From Pseudoalteromonas sp. Z1A8 (GTDB taxonomy: Bacteria; Pseudomonadota; Gammaproteobacteria; Enterobacterales; Alteromonadaceae), in assembly GCF_011378855.1 (NCBI RefSeq), contig NZ_WTLB01000012.1:1-64000 (forward strand): a stretch of DNA of 64,000 nucleotides, written 5' to 3'. This document shows positions 9,569-18,224 of this stretch, piece by piece (the first letter of the stretch is position 1; each line of letters opens with the position of its first letter). The notes under the pieces are model-generated. The model made no database searches. It worked only from the letters and a program-made list of their open reading frames with translations, and had not been told where the DNA came from. The translations under genes were made by a program, and so were the position numbers.

Positions 9569-10330
9569 GTCCTTAAAATTTACCTCAGGCAAGTTTTCAA
9601 AGCTTGGTTTGGCAAATAAATACCCCTGCATAAGCTCAACACCTGCGTTTTTAAGCCATATATACTCTTCTACGGTTTCAATCCCTTCAGCCAATGGGGT
9701 TATGTTTAAATCGCGAAACATATTTAAGCAATGAGTCACTATTAATTGACGCTTTTTATCGTTGTTTATATCGCGTATGAGGGCCATATCAAGCTTAATA
9801 ATATCGGTTTGAAAGTCAGCCAGTAGATTTAATCCTGAATAACCTGCGCCAAAGTCGTCAGTCGCGGTTTTAAACCCAAGAGATTGATAGTAATCAACAA
9901 CGCGCTTTATGTGTGCGGTGTCTTCTATTTTTTCTACTTCAGTAAATTCAAACATAATATTTTGAATTGGGAAGTTATACTTTTTTGCAGCTTCTAGTGT
10001 GGTGCGTATACATCGCTCAGGTTTATAAATAGCATTAGGTAAAAAGTTAATGCTTAGCATTGATGTTATGCCCAGCTTTGCGGCTAATTGAATGGCTTTA
10101 ATACGACAAAGCTGATCAAACGCATAGCGGTTGTCTGCATTTACTTTTGAAATAATTGAATAAGCAGACTCGCCAGTTAAACCCCTAACTAGTGCCTCAT
10201 AGCCATAAATAAGATTAGTTTTACAGTTTATAATCGGTTGAAAAGCCATAGAAAAATCAAATTCGAGATCGTTAGCGTCAGCACAGTTGTTACATGTCAC
10301 TTTTTCGAAATCTTTTGATTTTTCGCTCAT
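9554..10330 (-). CDS. Stand-alone EAL domain cyclic di-GMP phosphodiesterase
   Basis: This 258-residue protein is almost entirely an EAL domain. All main catalytic motifs are present: E45-A-L in YGYEALVRG, N in SINFLPN, E in FEFTEVE, the DDFGAGYSG loop, K in IIKLDM, E in LAEGIETVEE and Q in MQGYLFAKP. It should therefore hydrolyse c-di-GMP to pGpG in the cytoplasm. No receiver or sensor domain is attached; the N-terminal 25 residues hold a CxxC pair (C13, C16) that could bind metal or respond to redox. It may lower the c-di-GMP pool that activates the cellulose synthase encoded at the far end of the window, although that link is inference. Confidence 0.9.
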   Translation of the reverse strand: MSEKSKDFEKVTCNNCADANDLEFDFSMAFQPIINCKTNLIYGYEALVRGLTGESAYSIISKVNADNRYAFDQLCRIKAIQLAAKLGITSMLSINFLPNAIYKPERCIRTTLEAAKKYNFPIQNIMFEFTEVEKIEDTAHIKRVVDYYQSLGFKTATDDFGAGYSGLNLLADFQTDIIKLDMALIRDINNDKKRQLIVTHCLNMFRDLNITPLAEGIETVEEYIWLKNAGVELMQGYLFAKPSFENLPEVNFKDIGAD

Positions 10331-10549
10331 TTAGCTCATCCTTTAATGTTTATTTGTTTAAGGTTAGTTGAGATTAGAGCCTAACACAAACAGATTAAAG
10401 TATTGGGTTTTATGCATTGAAGCATGATAAATAACTATATTTTTAGGTAGGGAGTAATGACTAATGTCATGCCATTTAATGACATTTAGCAGCTGTGCAC
10501 GATGCTTATTAAAACAATAATAGTGGCATACATTATTTGGAGAATAAAA

Positions 10550-10735
10550 ATGAGCAGCACAATTACATTAGGCAAAAAAATTAAAACATATCTACTTATT
10601 TTAACTTTGCTAAGCGTTATAAATTTACTAACTTCGCCTAGTTATATATGGGTAGTATGGCCAGCAATTGGGATGGGAATAGGGCTTGTAGTGAGTACTT
10701 TGAGTAGGAATAAACCTAAAAATACTTCTTTATAA
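10550..10735 (+). CDS. Small 2TM-domain membrane protein
   Basis: This 61-residue protein has two hydrophobic helices (about residues 13-29 and 33-49) joined by SPSYIW, with the second helix reading WPAIGMGIGLV. This pattern resembles the 2TM family (PF13239), short membrane domains often attached to histidine kinases or free-standing. I prefer the ATG at 10550, which has TTGGAGA seven bases upstream, over the ATG at 10502, which lacks a ribosome site. Function is unknown. It is a single-gene unit closed by the terminator at 10742. Confidence 0.7.
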   Translation: MSSTITLGKKIKTYLLILTLLSVINLLTSPSYIWVVWPAIGMGIGLVVSTLSRNKPKNTSL

Positions 10736-10741
10736 TAAGCA

Positions 10742-10770
10742 AGCCAAGTAATTACTTACTTGGCTTTTTT
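10742..10770 (+). terminator. Terminator of the 2TM gene
   Basis: A perfect 10-bp stem AGCCAAGTAA / TTACTTGGCT with loop TTAC is followed by TTTTT. Confidence 0.85.
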
Positions 10771-10789
10771 AGTAAGGAACTGTCTAAAC

Positions 10790-10817
10790 AGTTAAGTCTA
10801 AATAGTTAAGTCTAAAT
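10790..10817. repeat. Tandem duplication of a 14-bp unit
   Basis: Two perfect head-to-tail copies of AGTTAAGTCTAAAT lie just past the stop of the osmC gene. A degenerate third copy (CTGTCTAAAC) precedes them. This is probably a local slippage product with no clear role. Confidence 0.75.
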
Positions 10818-10819
10818 AT

Positions 10820-11257
10820 TTAAAATGCTGATTGAAGTGTCGCATCTAGTGATATTTCGGTATTTAAGAGCTTGGAAATAGGGCAGCTCTTTTTGGTTTG
10901 CTCACATAAGGCTTGAAACTGCTCGTTTTGAATATCATCAATACGCGCTTTTACCTCAAGGGCAATATGCGTTACTGAAAAACCGTCATCTACTTCATCA
11001 AGGTTTACAGTGGCTTTAGTATCAATTTTATCTGCGGTAAAGCCTGCATCACCTAATGCAAGCGAAAGCGCCATACTAAAACATGCACTGTGCGCTGCAC
11101 CTACTAATTCTTCAGGGTTTGAGCCTGCTTCATCTTCAAAGCGGGTATTAAAACCATAAGGTTGTTTGTTAAGCGCGCCACTTTGAGTTGATATGCTACC
11201 TTTGCCTGTTTTAATATCGCCAGACCATGTTGAACTAGCCGTTTTTTTAATAGTCAT
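10820..11257 (-). CDS. osmC: OsmC family peroxiredoxin
   Basis: This cytoplasmic thiol peroxidase reduces organic hydroperoxides and closely resembles E. coli OsmC. It shows MTIKK at the N-terminus, QPYGFNTRFEDE, the motif NPEELVGAAHSACFSMALSLALG with the first reactive cysteine, and CPISKLLNTEI with the second. Two ATGs are adjacent; I take the second (11257) because it gives a better distance to AAGGAG and matches the E. coli start. Length of 145 is normal. In other bacteria the gene is induced by osmotic stress and in stationary phase. It stands alone here, with the DUF2256/photolyase pair upstream on the same strand. Confidence 0.93.
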   Translation of the reverse strand: MTIKKTASSTWSGDIKTGKGSISTQSGALNKQPYGFNTRFEDEAGSNPEELVGAAHSACFSMALSLALGDAGFTADKIDTKATVNLDEVDDGFSVTHIALEVKARIDDIQNEQFQALCEQTKKSCPISKLLNTEISLDATLQSAF

Positions 11258-11387
11258 CATCTTCTCCTTGCTTGAGTGTAAGCTTTTCAGGTTAGCTAAG
11301 CGTTATTTACAAAATAAACTTATATAAAGCCTTAAAAGCACTAATTACTGATGATGTTGCAAAATAGACGCCAGTTAATTGTTACTC

Positions 11388-11522
11388 TTATTTATTACGC
11401 CTGCAGCGCTCTGAACAGAAAATAACGTTATCCCAGTCGCGCTGCCATTTTTTACGCCACGTAAAAGGTTTATTACAAATAGGGCATATTTTTTGAGGTA
11501 AGTTTAGTTTTTTGTGCGCCAT
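11388..11522 (-). CDS. DUF2256 zinc-ribbon-like miniprotein, photolyase partner
   Basis: A 44-residue reading frame starts two bases after the stop of the photolyase gene. The translation begins [10 protein letters not shown] and continues with [14 protein letters not shown], then [10 protein letters not shown]. Cysteines at 13, 16, 36 and 40 form a CxxC-x19-CxxxC pattern suited to one zinc ion. This is the signature of DUF2256 (PF10013), a family commonly found next to, or fused near, cryptochrome and photolyase genes. Its biochemical role is unknown; the spacing implies translational coupling with the photolyase. It is easy to miss because of its length. Confidence 0.88.
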   Translation of the reverse strand: MAHKKLNLPQKICPICNKPFTWRKKWQRDWDNVIFCSERCRRNK

Positions 11523-11524
11523 GC

Positions 11525-13054
11525 TTACTCAGCCTTACTGTTACTTTTAGTATCCGTTTTACTTTTTGTTCGAGTAACTTTTTGAGTACCCCCAACGTGC
11601 TTTTTAAGAATCCTCCCTATGGCGCGTTTAACATCGGCTCGCTCACGGTATTGCCATAAGCGCTCGCGTGCTTCTTTTGAAGCCGCAGTTAAATCAAGCA
11701 TGGGTTCAGGGTAATCCTCCCCTAACTTAAAGTCGTTAAATAGCGCTTCCATCGGAGTTTGCTCCCAAGGCTGATGTAAGTATTCAATAGGGAGTTTTTC
11801 AAGTTCGGGGCACCACTTTTTTATAAATGCGCCAGTTGGGTCTTGATCTTCCGACTGCTTAATTGGGTTGTAGTGCCTAATGGTGTTAATGCCTGTTACC
11901 GAGGCTTGCATTTGAATTTGCGGGTAGTGAATCCCTGGTTCAAAATCTAAAAAGTAATTAGCTAAAGGAAAGCTCGCTTGCTGCCAACTTATATTTAAAT
12001 GATGCGTTACAAAGCTTACAAGCATGGCGCGCATTCTAAAGTTTATGTAACCGGTAGCTTTTAAGCAGCGCATGCAAGCGTCAATAATGGGAATACCTGT
12101 TTGACCTTGTGCCCAACGCTCAATATCGGTTTTTACGTTTTTGTCATCACGATACGGAAATACATGATAACCCGAATTAAGGGCTAAAAACTCCATAGAG
12201 CATTCACTTTCAAACTTTTGTATAAAGTGGCAATGCCAATGCAAACGCGATACAAACGCTGCAAGCGGGCGCTTCCAACCTCTTTTATCAGGGTGTTTTG
12301 AATGATATTCATCAATGGCCATTTGATACACTTGCCTAAGGCTAATGTTCCCCCATGCTAAATACGGCGAAAGTCGAGAGCAGTGTGTTTGGCTTAAACT
12401 TGGGCTTGATATTCCTTTTTGATAACCTTTGCCACGCTCAGCAAAAAAACTCTGCATTACAGTGCGTGCTTGCAAAGAACCGCCTTGCTGAAAGCTGTCG
12501 TGATTTTGCGTGTAGGTAGTTGGTAGCGCTGGTACTTGGTAGTTATTGAGGGTAATTGTTTTTATGTTTTTCCAATTAGGAACAGCAATAGGTGCTTGCA
12601 TTGTTTGCTGCCAGCGTTCGTTCCAATTATCGCGATTTTTTTTGCCTCGAATAACCGCGCCTGTTTGTGATTCTTGCCAGTTTATGTGGTTATGCTGGCA
12701 CCATGCTTTTATTGTTTTATCGCGCTCAAAGGTGTTGTTTAAGCCTATTTCTTGATGGCTAAAAATGTTCACTATTTCAAACTGAGTTTTTAACGACTCA
12801 AGTAAATCGTTCATATTTAAATTAAATATATAAACACAGGCGTTAAAACGCGCTAGCTGATTATTTAATTCAACTATTGATTGAGATACAAAGCGCCAGT
12901 GCCGCTCATTGTAGTGGGCATCTTCAAGTAGTAATGGCTCAAAATTGTAAAGTAGTAGGGTAGGTAAACCATTACTAAATGCACTTTTTAGAGGTTGATG
13001 ATCACTAAGACGTAAATCGCGCTTAAACCAGACTATGTTTATTTTTTCATGCAT
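11525..13054 (-). CDS. Photolyase/cryptochrome family flavoprotein
   Basis: This 509-residue protein contains an N-terminal antenna-binding Rossmann domain opening with [15 protein letters not shown] and a C-terminal helical FAD domain of about residues 200-480. The FAD part includes [24 protein letters not shown]. Canonical class I enzymes have a WxW segment after the FLDGD-like motif; here the equivalent reads [30 protein letters not shown]. That variant defines a subgroup often paired with DUF2256. It may repair UV-damaged DNA with blue light or act as a photoreceptor; the sequence does not decide. The tail is Lys/Thr-rich. The gene faces away from the flavin reductase gene across an 87-bp divergent promoter. 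Confidence 0.85.
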   Translation of the reverse strand: MHEKINIVWFKRDLRLSDHQPLKSAFSNGLPTLLLYNFEPLLLEDAHYNERHWRFVSQSIVELNNQLARFNACVYIFNLNMNDLLESLKTQFEIVNIFSHQEIGLNNTFERDKTIKAWCQHNHINWQESQTGAVIRGKKNRDNWNERWQQTMQAPIAVPNWKNIKTITLNNYQVPALPTTYTQNHDSFQQGGSLQARTVMQSFFAERGKGYQKGISSPSLSQTHCSRLSPYLAWGNISLRQVYQMAIDEYHSKHPDKRGWKRPLAAFVSRLHWHCHFIQKFESECSMEFLALNSGYHVFPYRDDKNVKTDIERWAQGQTGIPIIDACMRCLKATGYINFRMRAMLVSFVTHHLNISWQQASFPLANYFLDFEPGIHYPQIQMQASVTGINTIRHYNPIKQSEDQDPTGAFIKKWCPELEKLPIEYLHQPWEQTPMEALFNDFKLGEDYPEPMLDLTAASKEARERLWQYRERADVKRAIGRILKKHVGGTQKVTRTKSKTDTKSNSKAE

Positions 13055-13141
13055 ATTTTAAAAAATGGCTGCTGCTTTAAAATGTTGTACGTAATAAACT
13101 TATTTTAAGATTTGCAGCGTAACTTTTAATAAAGGAAAAAT

Positions 13142-13750
13142 ATGTTTTTAGATTTAACCGAAAATACCAACCAAAATGTTTACTCTTACTTAGTAGGCGG
13201 TATAAGCCCAAGGCCTATCGCGTGGGTAAGCACATTAAATAGTGAAGGTATTGCGAATATTGCGCCTTATTCATTTTTTACTGTTGCTAGCTGCAAGCCA
13301 CCTGTTTTAAGTGTTACGCAGGTAAATCTTAACGACAAATCAAATAAAGATACCCTCAGTAATTTACTAGCTACTAAAGAATGTGTGGTTAATATTGTAA
13401 GCGAAGAACTAGTTGAAAAAATGAATCAAAGCTGTGCTAATTATCCAAGCGATGTAAGTGAGTTTGATGCTGCAAATATCACACAAACTAAAAGTCAGTT
13501 AGTGAACGCGCCAAGTGTTGCCGATTCAAAAGTGCGGTTTGAATGTAAGCTACGCGAGGTTATTAGTATTTCCAATGAGCCTGGCGGCGGAAAAATGATG
13601 TTGTTGGATGTAGTAGGTATTTGTATAAACGATGGCGTGATGAGTAATGGCTATATTGACCCTGAATTATTAAACGCAGTGGGCAAAATGGGCGGCGATT
13701 ACTTTAGTACAACCAAAGATAAGTTTTTGCTTAAAAGGCCGCAGTTGTAA
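13142..13750 (+). CDS. Flavin reductase-like FMN-binding protein
   Basis: This 202-residue protein has the split-barrel flavin reductase fold. The N-terminal segment VGGISPRPIAWVSTLNSEGIANIAPYSFF is the diagnostic FMN-contact region of the DIM6/NTAB family. Members reduce flavin with NAD(P)H for a partner oxygenase or bind FMN for other redox work. No partner oxygenase lies nearby. The divergent photolyase also uses flavin, so shared regulation is possible but not shown. RBS AAGGAAAA precedes the ATG. Confidence 0.85.
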   Translation: MFLDLTENTNQNVYSYLVGGISPRPIAWVSTLNSEGIANIAPYSFFTVASCKPPVLSVTQVNLNDKSNKDTLSNLLATKECVVNIVSEELVEKMNQSCANYPSDVSEFDAANITQTKSQLVNAPSVADSKVRFECKLREVISISNEPGGGKMMLLDVVGICINDGVMSNGYIDPELLNAVGKMGGDYFSTTKDKFLLKRPQL

Positions 13751-13773
13751 TCTTAATGGTGATTCTTCCTTAG

Positions 13774-13797
13774 TTTGTGCACATTGTTTGCACTTTT
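13774..13797 (+). promoter_or_regulatory. Putative response-regulator box with 11-bp direct repeat (site 1)
   Basis: TGCAC occurs at 13778 and again at 13789, 11 bp apart, within TTTGTGCACATTGTTTGC and CACTTTT. Fourteen consecutive bases (TGCACATTGTTTGC) recur exactly at 19331. The box lies 66 bp before the start codon here and 63 bp before it there. Direct repeats with about one helical turn spacing are how OmpR-family regulators usually bind. The regulator encoded at 17523 belongs to that family, so it is the natural candidate. Binding is inference. Confidence 0.55.
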
Positions 13798-13843
13798 ACT
13801 TGTTAACTTTATTTTATTAAACGTTAATGTAAAGGTTCAAATA

Positions 13844-15445
13844 TTGAAAACTCTCTCTCAAACAAAAACTTCTAATGTAACTAAGTTATTTGCATTAAGC
13901 GCGCTTTGCATCGCTTTAAGCGCATGTAATAGCGATTCAACAAGTACTACAACAGACGGCGAAACGGTCAATAATAGTGCTCCAACGGTTGACGCCGGTA
14001 TTGATCAAACTGTTAATGCGGGCGATACCGTTTATTTAAGTTCAACAGTTGAAGATGATGGCGAAGTATCTGTTAGCTGGTCACAAACATCAGGCACTAC
14101 CGTTAGCTTATCTTCAAGTACAGCAACTTCTACTGAGTTTGTTGCACCTGAAGTTTTAACCGATGAAGCACTTGTATTTGAAATCAGTGCAGATGACGGT
14201 ACTAACGATGTTGTTATAGATACAGTTATAGTTAATGTTATTGCTTCATCAGACTCAGATACTGGCACTATTGATAATAGTGCCAAACTTACCAGCTGGT
14301 TAATTAACAACGATACAACCTCTACTTATATACAAAACAATGGTGCAGTGGTTGAGGACGTGCAATCGGTTGAGGTTGTTACTGTTGCACAAGACGATGC
14401 CGATGTTGAATACATGTATGTGCAAACAACTGACATTCCTAAATATGACGTAACGCTTACACAAGACCAAGTAGATTCACTTAATAATCGTCCATGTGCA
14501 GCGACTGACTTTTATAACGGTGTAACTTCAGCAGAAGTTGGGCAAACAATTTCGTTTGGTGAAGATATTGGCTATAACAGCAGTACTGAAAATTGTGATG
14601 ACACAGGCGGTGCCGGTTATTGGCCTCCAGGGCCAGGTTGCCCGACAGAACAAACAGTTGAGGCGTACTTTCCCATAACACCTAACGACTTATCGGATAC
14701 CGAAACCTGCGAAACGGGTTTAGGTACAGTGGGCTTAATGGTTAATGGCACCAGTATATTTAACTGGGGCGATGGCATGAGCTACGGTAATAATATTTGG
14801 TATACATTAGCGCCCATTGCTGAGCAATACGATGTTGATGTGTGTGGCGGACATGCTGCTAACGGTGAATATCATCACCATTTTTATACTAGTTGCTTAG
14901 CTGATTTACTTGAAGATGATGGCGATGCGCATTCACCTATTTATGGGTTTGCAGCTGATGGCTATCCGCTTTATGGTCCTTATGAAAGTAACGGTCAACT
15001 TGCATTAAGCGGCTGGGAAATGCGTGATTATGGCGCGTCAGAAAGTGAAGGTGGTTGTGGTACTGAAGGTGAGCGAAGCTGTACTTTAGTCGATCAATAC
15101 GATGTTAGCCAAGGCACACAAACAAGTGATGCAGGTCCTGCTATTGGCGCAGAAGTAACGACGCTCTCTGGTAATACATTAAATGCCGACGATGGTTATT
15201 ACTTTGAAGATTTCTACTACGCACAAAAAACAGTAACCGGTGCTCAATTAGATGAGCATAACGGCCACGATACTAACGATGGCAAGGGTTATCACTACCA
15301 TATAACACTAACGTTAGACAGTGATGGTAAATTACAGCCTTCTTTTCCTTATCAAATAGGGCCTCGTTTTAAAGGTCAATTAGCCGATAATTCAATTGGT
15401 CGCTGTGATACGGGCGAAACAATGGGTCCACCACCGGGAATGTAA
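13844..15445 (+). CDS. YHYH-domain lipoprotein
   Basis: This secreted lipoprotein of about 533 residues has a signal peptide ending in the lipobox LSAC (C28). A PKD/Ig-like domain follows at about residues 40-130 (PTVDAGIDQTVNAGDTVYL). The rest is a YHYH domain (PF14240-like) of unknown function, with GEYHHHFYTSC and GYHYHITLTLD as the histidine signatures and many cysteine pairs. The start is a TTG at 13844 with AAAGG seven bases upstream; an earlier TTG at 13775 falls inside the regulatory box. It leads an apparent operon with the His/Met-rich protein nine bases downstream and then the two-component pair. The His clusters suggest metal binding at the envelope. No enzyme activity is known for the family. 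Confidence 0.8.
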   Translation: MKTLSQTKTSNVTKLFALSALCIALSACNSDSTSTTTDGETVNNSAPTVDAGIDQTVNAGDTVYLSSTVEDDGEVSVSWSQTSGTTVSLSSSTATSTEFVAPEVLTDEALVFEISADDGTNDVVIDTVIVNVIASSDSDTGTIDNSAKLTSWLINNDTTSTYIQNNGAVVEDVQSVEVVTVAQDDADVEYMYVQTTDIPKYDVTLTQDQVDSLNNRPCAATDFYNGVTSAEVGQTISFGEDIGYNSSTENCDDTGGAGYWPPGPGCPTEQTVEAYFPITPNDLSDTETCETGLGTVGLMVNGTSIFNWGDGMSYGNNIWYTLAPIAEQYDVDVCGGHAANGEYHHHFYTSCLADLLEDDGDAHSPIYGFAADGYPLYGPYESNGQLALSGWEMRDYGASESEGGCGTEGERSCTLVDQYDVSQGTQTSDAGPAIGAEVTTLSGNTLNADDGYYFEDFYYAQKTVTGAQLDEHNGHDTNDGKGYHYHITLTLDSDGKLQPSFPYQIGPRFKGQLADNSIGRCDTGETMGPPPGM

Positions 15446-15454
15446 GGAGTAACT

Positions 15455-15985
15455 ATGCGTTATTTTAAATACGCATTGATCCTAACTACTGCTGTGCTAT
15501 TGAGCTTTAAGCTCTTTGCGCAGCAGGAAATGATGGATCATAGCCATATGCCTATAGCAGTGCCAAGTGATACGCCAATCCCGGCATTAAGCCTTAAGTT
15601 ATTAAAAGATAGTATGTCGGGTTATAACTTAATTTTAGATACTCAGCGCTATGATTTATCTGTACCCCCTGAGGGCGCAATGAACATGCAGCAAATGATG
15701 AGCGTTACTACAAACGATGACACGGGCTTTTTACAAGGTCATGCTCATTTATATATAAATGGGGTTAAAATACAGCGAATTTACGGACATGCATTGCATT
15801 TACCTGCTAACTTATTTAAAAGTGGTATAAATACCGTATCGGTTACTTTAAATAATCATGGTCATATGTATTGGACCGCTCAGGGCAAAAAAATAGTTGC
15901 TACGCTGTATGTTAACGATCAAACCAAAGAGTTTATAACATACCGATTTGAAAGCTTTCCTAGCAAGGTTGAAAACACGCATTAA
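15455..15985 (+). CDS. Periplasmic His/Met-rich protein of unknown function
   Basis: This 176-residue exported protein has a signal peptide of about 22 residues ending LFA. The mature part starts with a MMDHSHM cluster (H29, H31), has M76, M78, M81 and M82, and then a conserved-looking core GHAHLYINGVKIQRIYGHALHLP (H96, H98, H112, H115) and NNHGHMYW (H135, H137). Such clustered His and Met are typical of periplasmic copper-binding sites, which I infer, not prove. I do not recognise a named family. GGAG precedes the ATG nine bases after the YHYH gene stop, and its own stop overlaps the start of the kinase gene (TAATG), so all are probably cotranscribed. Confidence 0.78.
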   Translation: MRYFKYALILTTAVLLSFKLFAQQEMMDHSHMPIAVPSDTPIPALSLKLLKDSMSGYNLILDTQRYDLSVPPEGAMNMQQMMSVTTNDDTGFLQGHAHLYINGVKIQRIYGHALHLPANLFKSGINTVSVTLNNHGHMYWTAQGKKIVATLYVNDQTKEFITYRFESFPSKVENTH

Positions 15986-17430
15986 TGAAAATTCATAATA
16001 AACTTTTTTTAATACTATTTAGTTTTACCTTTAGTGTTATTGCAGGGCTAGTAGTACTTATACAATGGAGTATAGGGCAAGGCGTAATTGATTTTGTTAA
16101 TGCAAAAGAAGTAAAAGCGCTTGAACCACTTGTTGTGCAACTTGCAAAGCAATACGAAAAAACCCCCTCATGGGAACGTGTTGTTGGCAATGGCGAAAAT
16201 TTTAGAAAACTTGTTGAATCTCAGCTAGAAAATAGCCAGTTTTTACCTAGGCCACCAGAAGGTCCAGGCCCCAGAGGGGGAATGATGCGACGGCCGCCAC
16301 CCGATCATATTCGTTTAGGGGGAGAGCGCCGCCTACCACCTGAAAATATTGCTCACTACGCTTTGCTTGATGAAAATAAGCAGCGAGTAGTGGGTAGATA
16401 CCTCAGCGATTTAAAATATATAACAACCCCAATTACAGTGAGCGATAAAACAGTGGGTTACTTAGCTGTATCTAAAAGAGATAGCTTGGTTGATGGTTAT
16501 GAGCTTGATTTTTTACAGCAGCAAACTAACTACTTATGGTTTATTGCTTTAGCCGCTGTATTGCTTACATTGCTAGTTACCTTTTTATTGTCTCGTCACT
16601 TAGTTAGTCCAGTAAAGCAAATTGCTAATGGTATGCATCGCTTAACGCAAGGTAATTACGAGACCAAACTTACGCTTGAGCGAAAAGACGAATTAGGCCA
16701 ATTAAGCGAAGATTTTAATATCCTTGCATTTACACTCGCTAAAGACGAGCAAGTGCGCAAACGCTGGCTAGCTAATATTTCTCATGAGCTTAGGACGCCA
16801 ATGAGCATTTTACTCGGTGAACTTGAAGCTATGCTACTTGGCATACGTGAACCGAATACAAAAAATATAAGCTCAGCTAACGATGAAGCTTTGCATTTAA
16901 AACGCTTAATAGATGATTTGCATATGCTCAATAGCGCAGAGTTAGGGGGTATGCATTACACTATGCAACCTACTGATATGGCTTTATTATTAAATACTAT
17001 TGAGCAAAAATATCAGGTTATACTTGAGCAGCACAATATAAAAATTTACTTACTCAATAGCGCTAAACACATAACTGTACAAGCAGATAAAACCCGACTT
17101 TTGCAGCTGCTCGATAATATTTTAATGAACGCGGTACACTATGCACAATGCACCACTATTTCATTAACGGCTAATAATATAAGCATTAAAGGGCAAACCT
17201 ACTTAGAGCTTATAATTGAAGATAATGGCGTAGGTGTAGAGCAGTCGCATTTATCGCATTTGTTTGAGTATTTATATCGAGTAGATAGCTCTCGTAATCG
17301 CCAAGAGGGCGGTTCGGGCTTGGGCTTATCTATTTGCCAACATATAGTTAAAGGCCATAATGGTGAAATAGCTGCTGAAAAAGCCACTCTAGGCGGTCTT
17401 GCTATTATTATTAGGCTACCAACTATTTAG
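15985..17430 (+). CDS. Membrane sensor histidine kinase (BaeS-like)
   Basis: This 481-residue kinase has TM1 at 7-28, a periplasmic sensor of about 155 residues, TM2 at 183-203, HAMP at 204-256, the phospho-acceptor H267 in ANISHELRTP, the N box DNILMNAVHYAQ, and G boxes EDNGVGVE and GSGLGLSI. The overall plan and HAMP region match the BaeS/CpxA type. The sensor contains an unusual Pro/Gly/Arg/Met-rich stretch at residues 88-119. The gene overlaps the preceding His/Met-rich protein gene by one base, so that protein may act as the ligand-binding partner or target of the kinase. The signal is unknown. It should phosphorylate the regulator encoded 92 bp downstream. Confidence 0.9.
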   Translation: MKIHNKLFLILFSFTFSVIAGLVVLIQWSIGQGVIDFVNAKEVKALEPLVVQLAKQYEKTPSWERVVGNGENFRKLVESQLENSQFLPRPPEGPGPRGGMMRRPPPDHIRLGGERRLPPENIAHYALLDENKQRVVGRYLSDLKYITTPITVSDKTVGYLAVSKRDSLVDGYELDFLQQQTNYLWFIALAAVLLTLLVTFLLSRHLVSPVKQIANGMHRLTQGNYETKLTLERKDELGQLSEDFNILAFTLAKDEQVRKRWLANISHELRTPMSILLGELEAMLLGIREPNTKNISSANDEALHLKRLIDDLHMLNSAELGGMHYTMQPTDMALLLNTIEQKYQVILEQHNIKIYLLNSAKHITVQADKTRLLQLLDNILMNAVHYAQCTTISLTANNISIKGQTYLELIIEDNGVGVEQSHLSHLFEYLYRVDSSRNRQEGGSGLGLSICQHIVKGHNGEIAAEKATLGGLAIIIRLPTI

Positions 17431-17522
17431 CTTTAGTTGATTCAGATAAAAAATACGTAACTTGAACTTTGTTTGATATGGTATTTTTATCTAAGTTTGG
17501 ATTACTAATAACAGAGAACTCT

Positions 17523-18197
17523 ATGAGCGAACAAATACTGATTGTGGAAGATGAGGTAAAGCTGGCTAACTTAATGAGTGACTTTTTAAGTAGCCATCAT
17601 TTTGTTACTCATCAAATACATCACGGAAATGAAGTATTACCTTGGCTTGAAATTAACAGGCCGAGCGTAATTTTGCTCGACATAATGCTACCTGGTCAAA
17701 GTGGTATAGAACTATGTAAAGCAATCAGGCGCTTTTCAAATGTGCCTATTATTATGGTATCGGCAAAAGTAGAAGAAATAGATAGGCTGCTTGGACTTGA
17801 GTTAGGTGCAGATGATTATATTTGTAAGCCGTTTAGTTATGCTGAGCTGGTGGCGCGAGTTAAAGCTATATTAAGGCGATTAAGTAGCGCAAGTGATGTT
17901 ACAGAGTCAACAATGAAGCTTGACGAGAGTACCTACAGCGTAAAATACAAATCAAACAGCATAGAGCTTACGAACTTTGAATTTCAGCTATTTAAACCTT
18001 TGTTTAACAACCCAAATCGTATTTATTCGCGCGATAGTTTAATGGACACTATGTACGCCGATCAGCGTATTGTGAGCCATCGTACTATTGATAGCCATAT
18101 TAAAAAGTTGCGTAAAAAACTAGATGAAGTGACACAAACTGAAAGTGTTATTCAGTCTGTTTATGGGGTTGGCTACCGATTTGTGCACCCGCAGTAA
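17523..18197 (+). CDS. OmpR-family response regulator (BaeR-like)
   Basis: This 224-residue transcription regulator has a receiver domain with acidic residues E9, D10 and phospho-acceptor D53 in LLDIMLPG, conserved K in ICKPFSYAEL, and a C-terminal winged helix with SHRTIDSHIKKLRKKL and GVGYRF. It is the partner of the upstream histidine kinase. I start at ATG 17523 (MSEQILIVEDE), since an upstream TTG at 17469 adds 18 residues unlike the family. It is the best candidate to bind the paired 11-bp repeats at 13778 and 19331 and thus to control both the YHYH operon and the EF-hand operon. Confidence 0.92.
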   Translation: MSEQILIVEDEVKLANLMSDFLSSHHFVTHQIHHGNEVLPWLEINRPSVILLDIMLPGQSGIELCKAIRRFSNVPIIMVSAKVEEIDRLLGLELGADDYICKPFSYAELVARVKAILRRLSSASDVTESTMKLDESTYSVKYKSNSIELTNFEFQLFKPLFNNPNRIYSRDSLMDTMYADQRIVSHRTIDSHIKKLRKKLDEVTQTESVIQSVYGVGYRFVHPQ

Positions 18198-18224
18198 GAG
18201 GTATTAGTAAGCTATGACGATGAG

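Noticed and set aside
13834..13842. GGTTCAAAT, a tRNA T-arm-like sequence
   Set aside because: No cloverleaf can be built around it; it is the ribosome-site region of the YHYH gene.
13775..13843. TTG at 13775 as start of the YHYH lipoprotein
   Set aside because: It lies within the regulatory box and would place 23 extra hydrophobic residues before the lipoprotein signal; TTG 13844 has AAAGG upstream.
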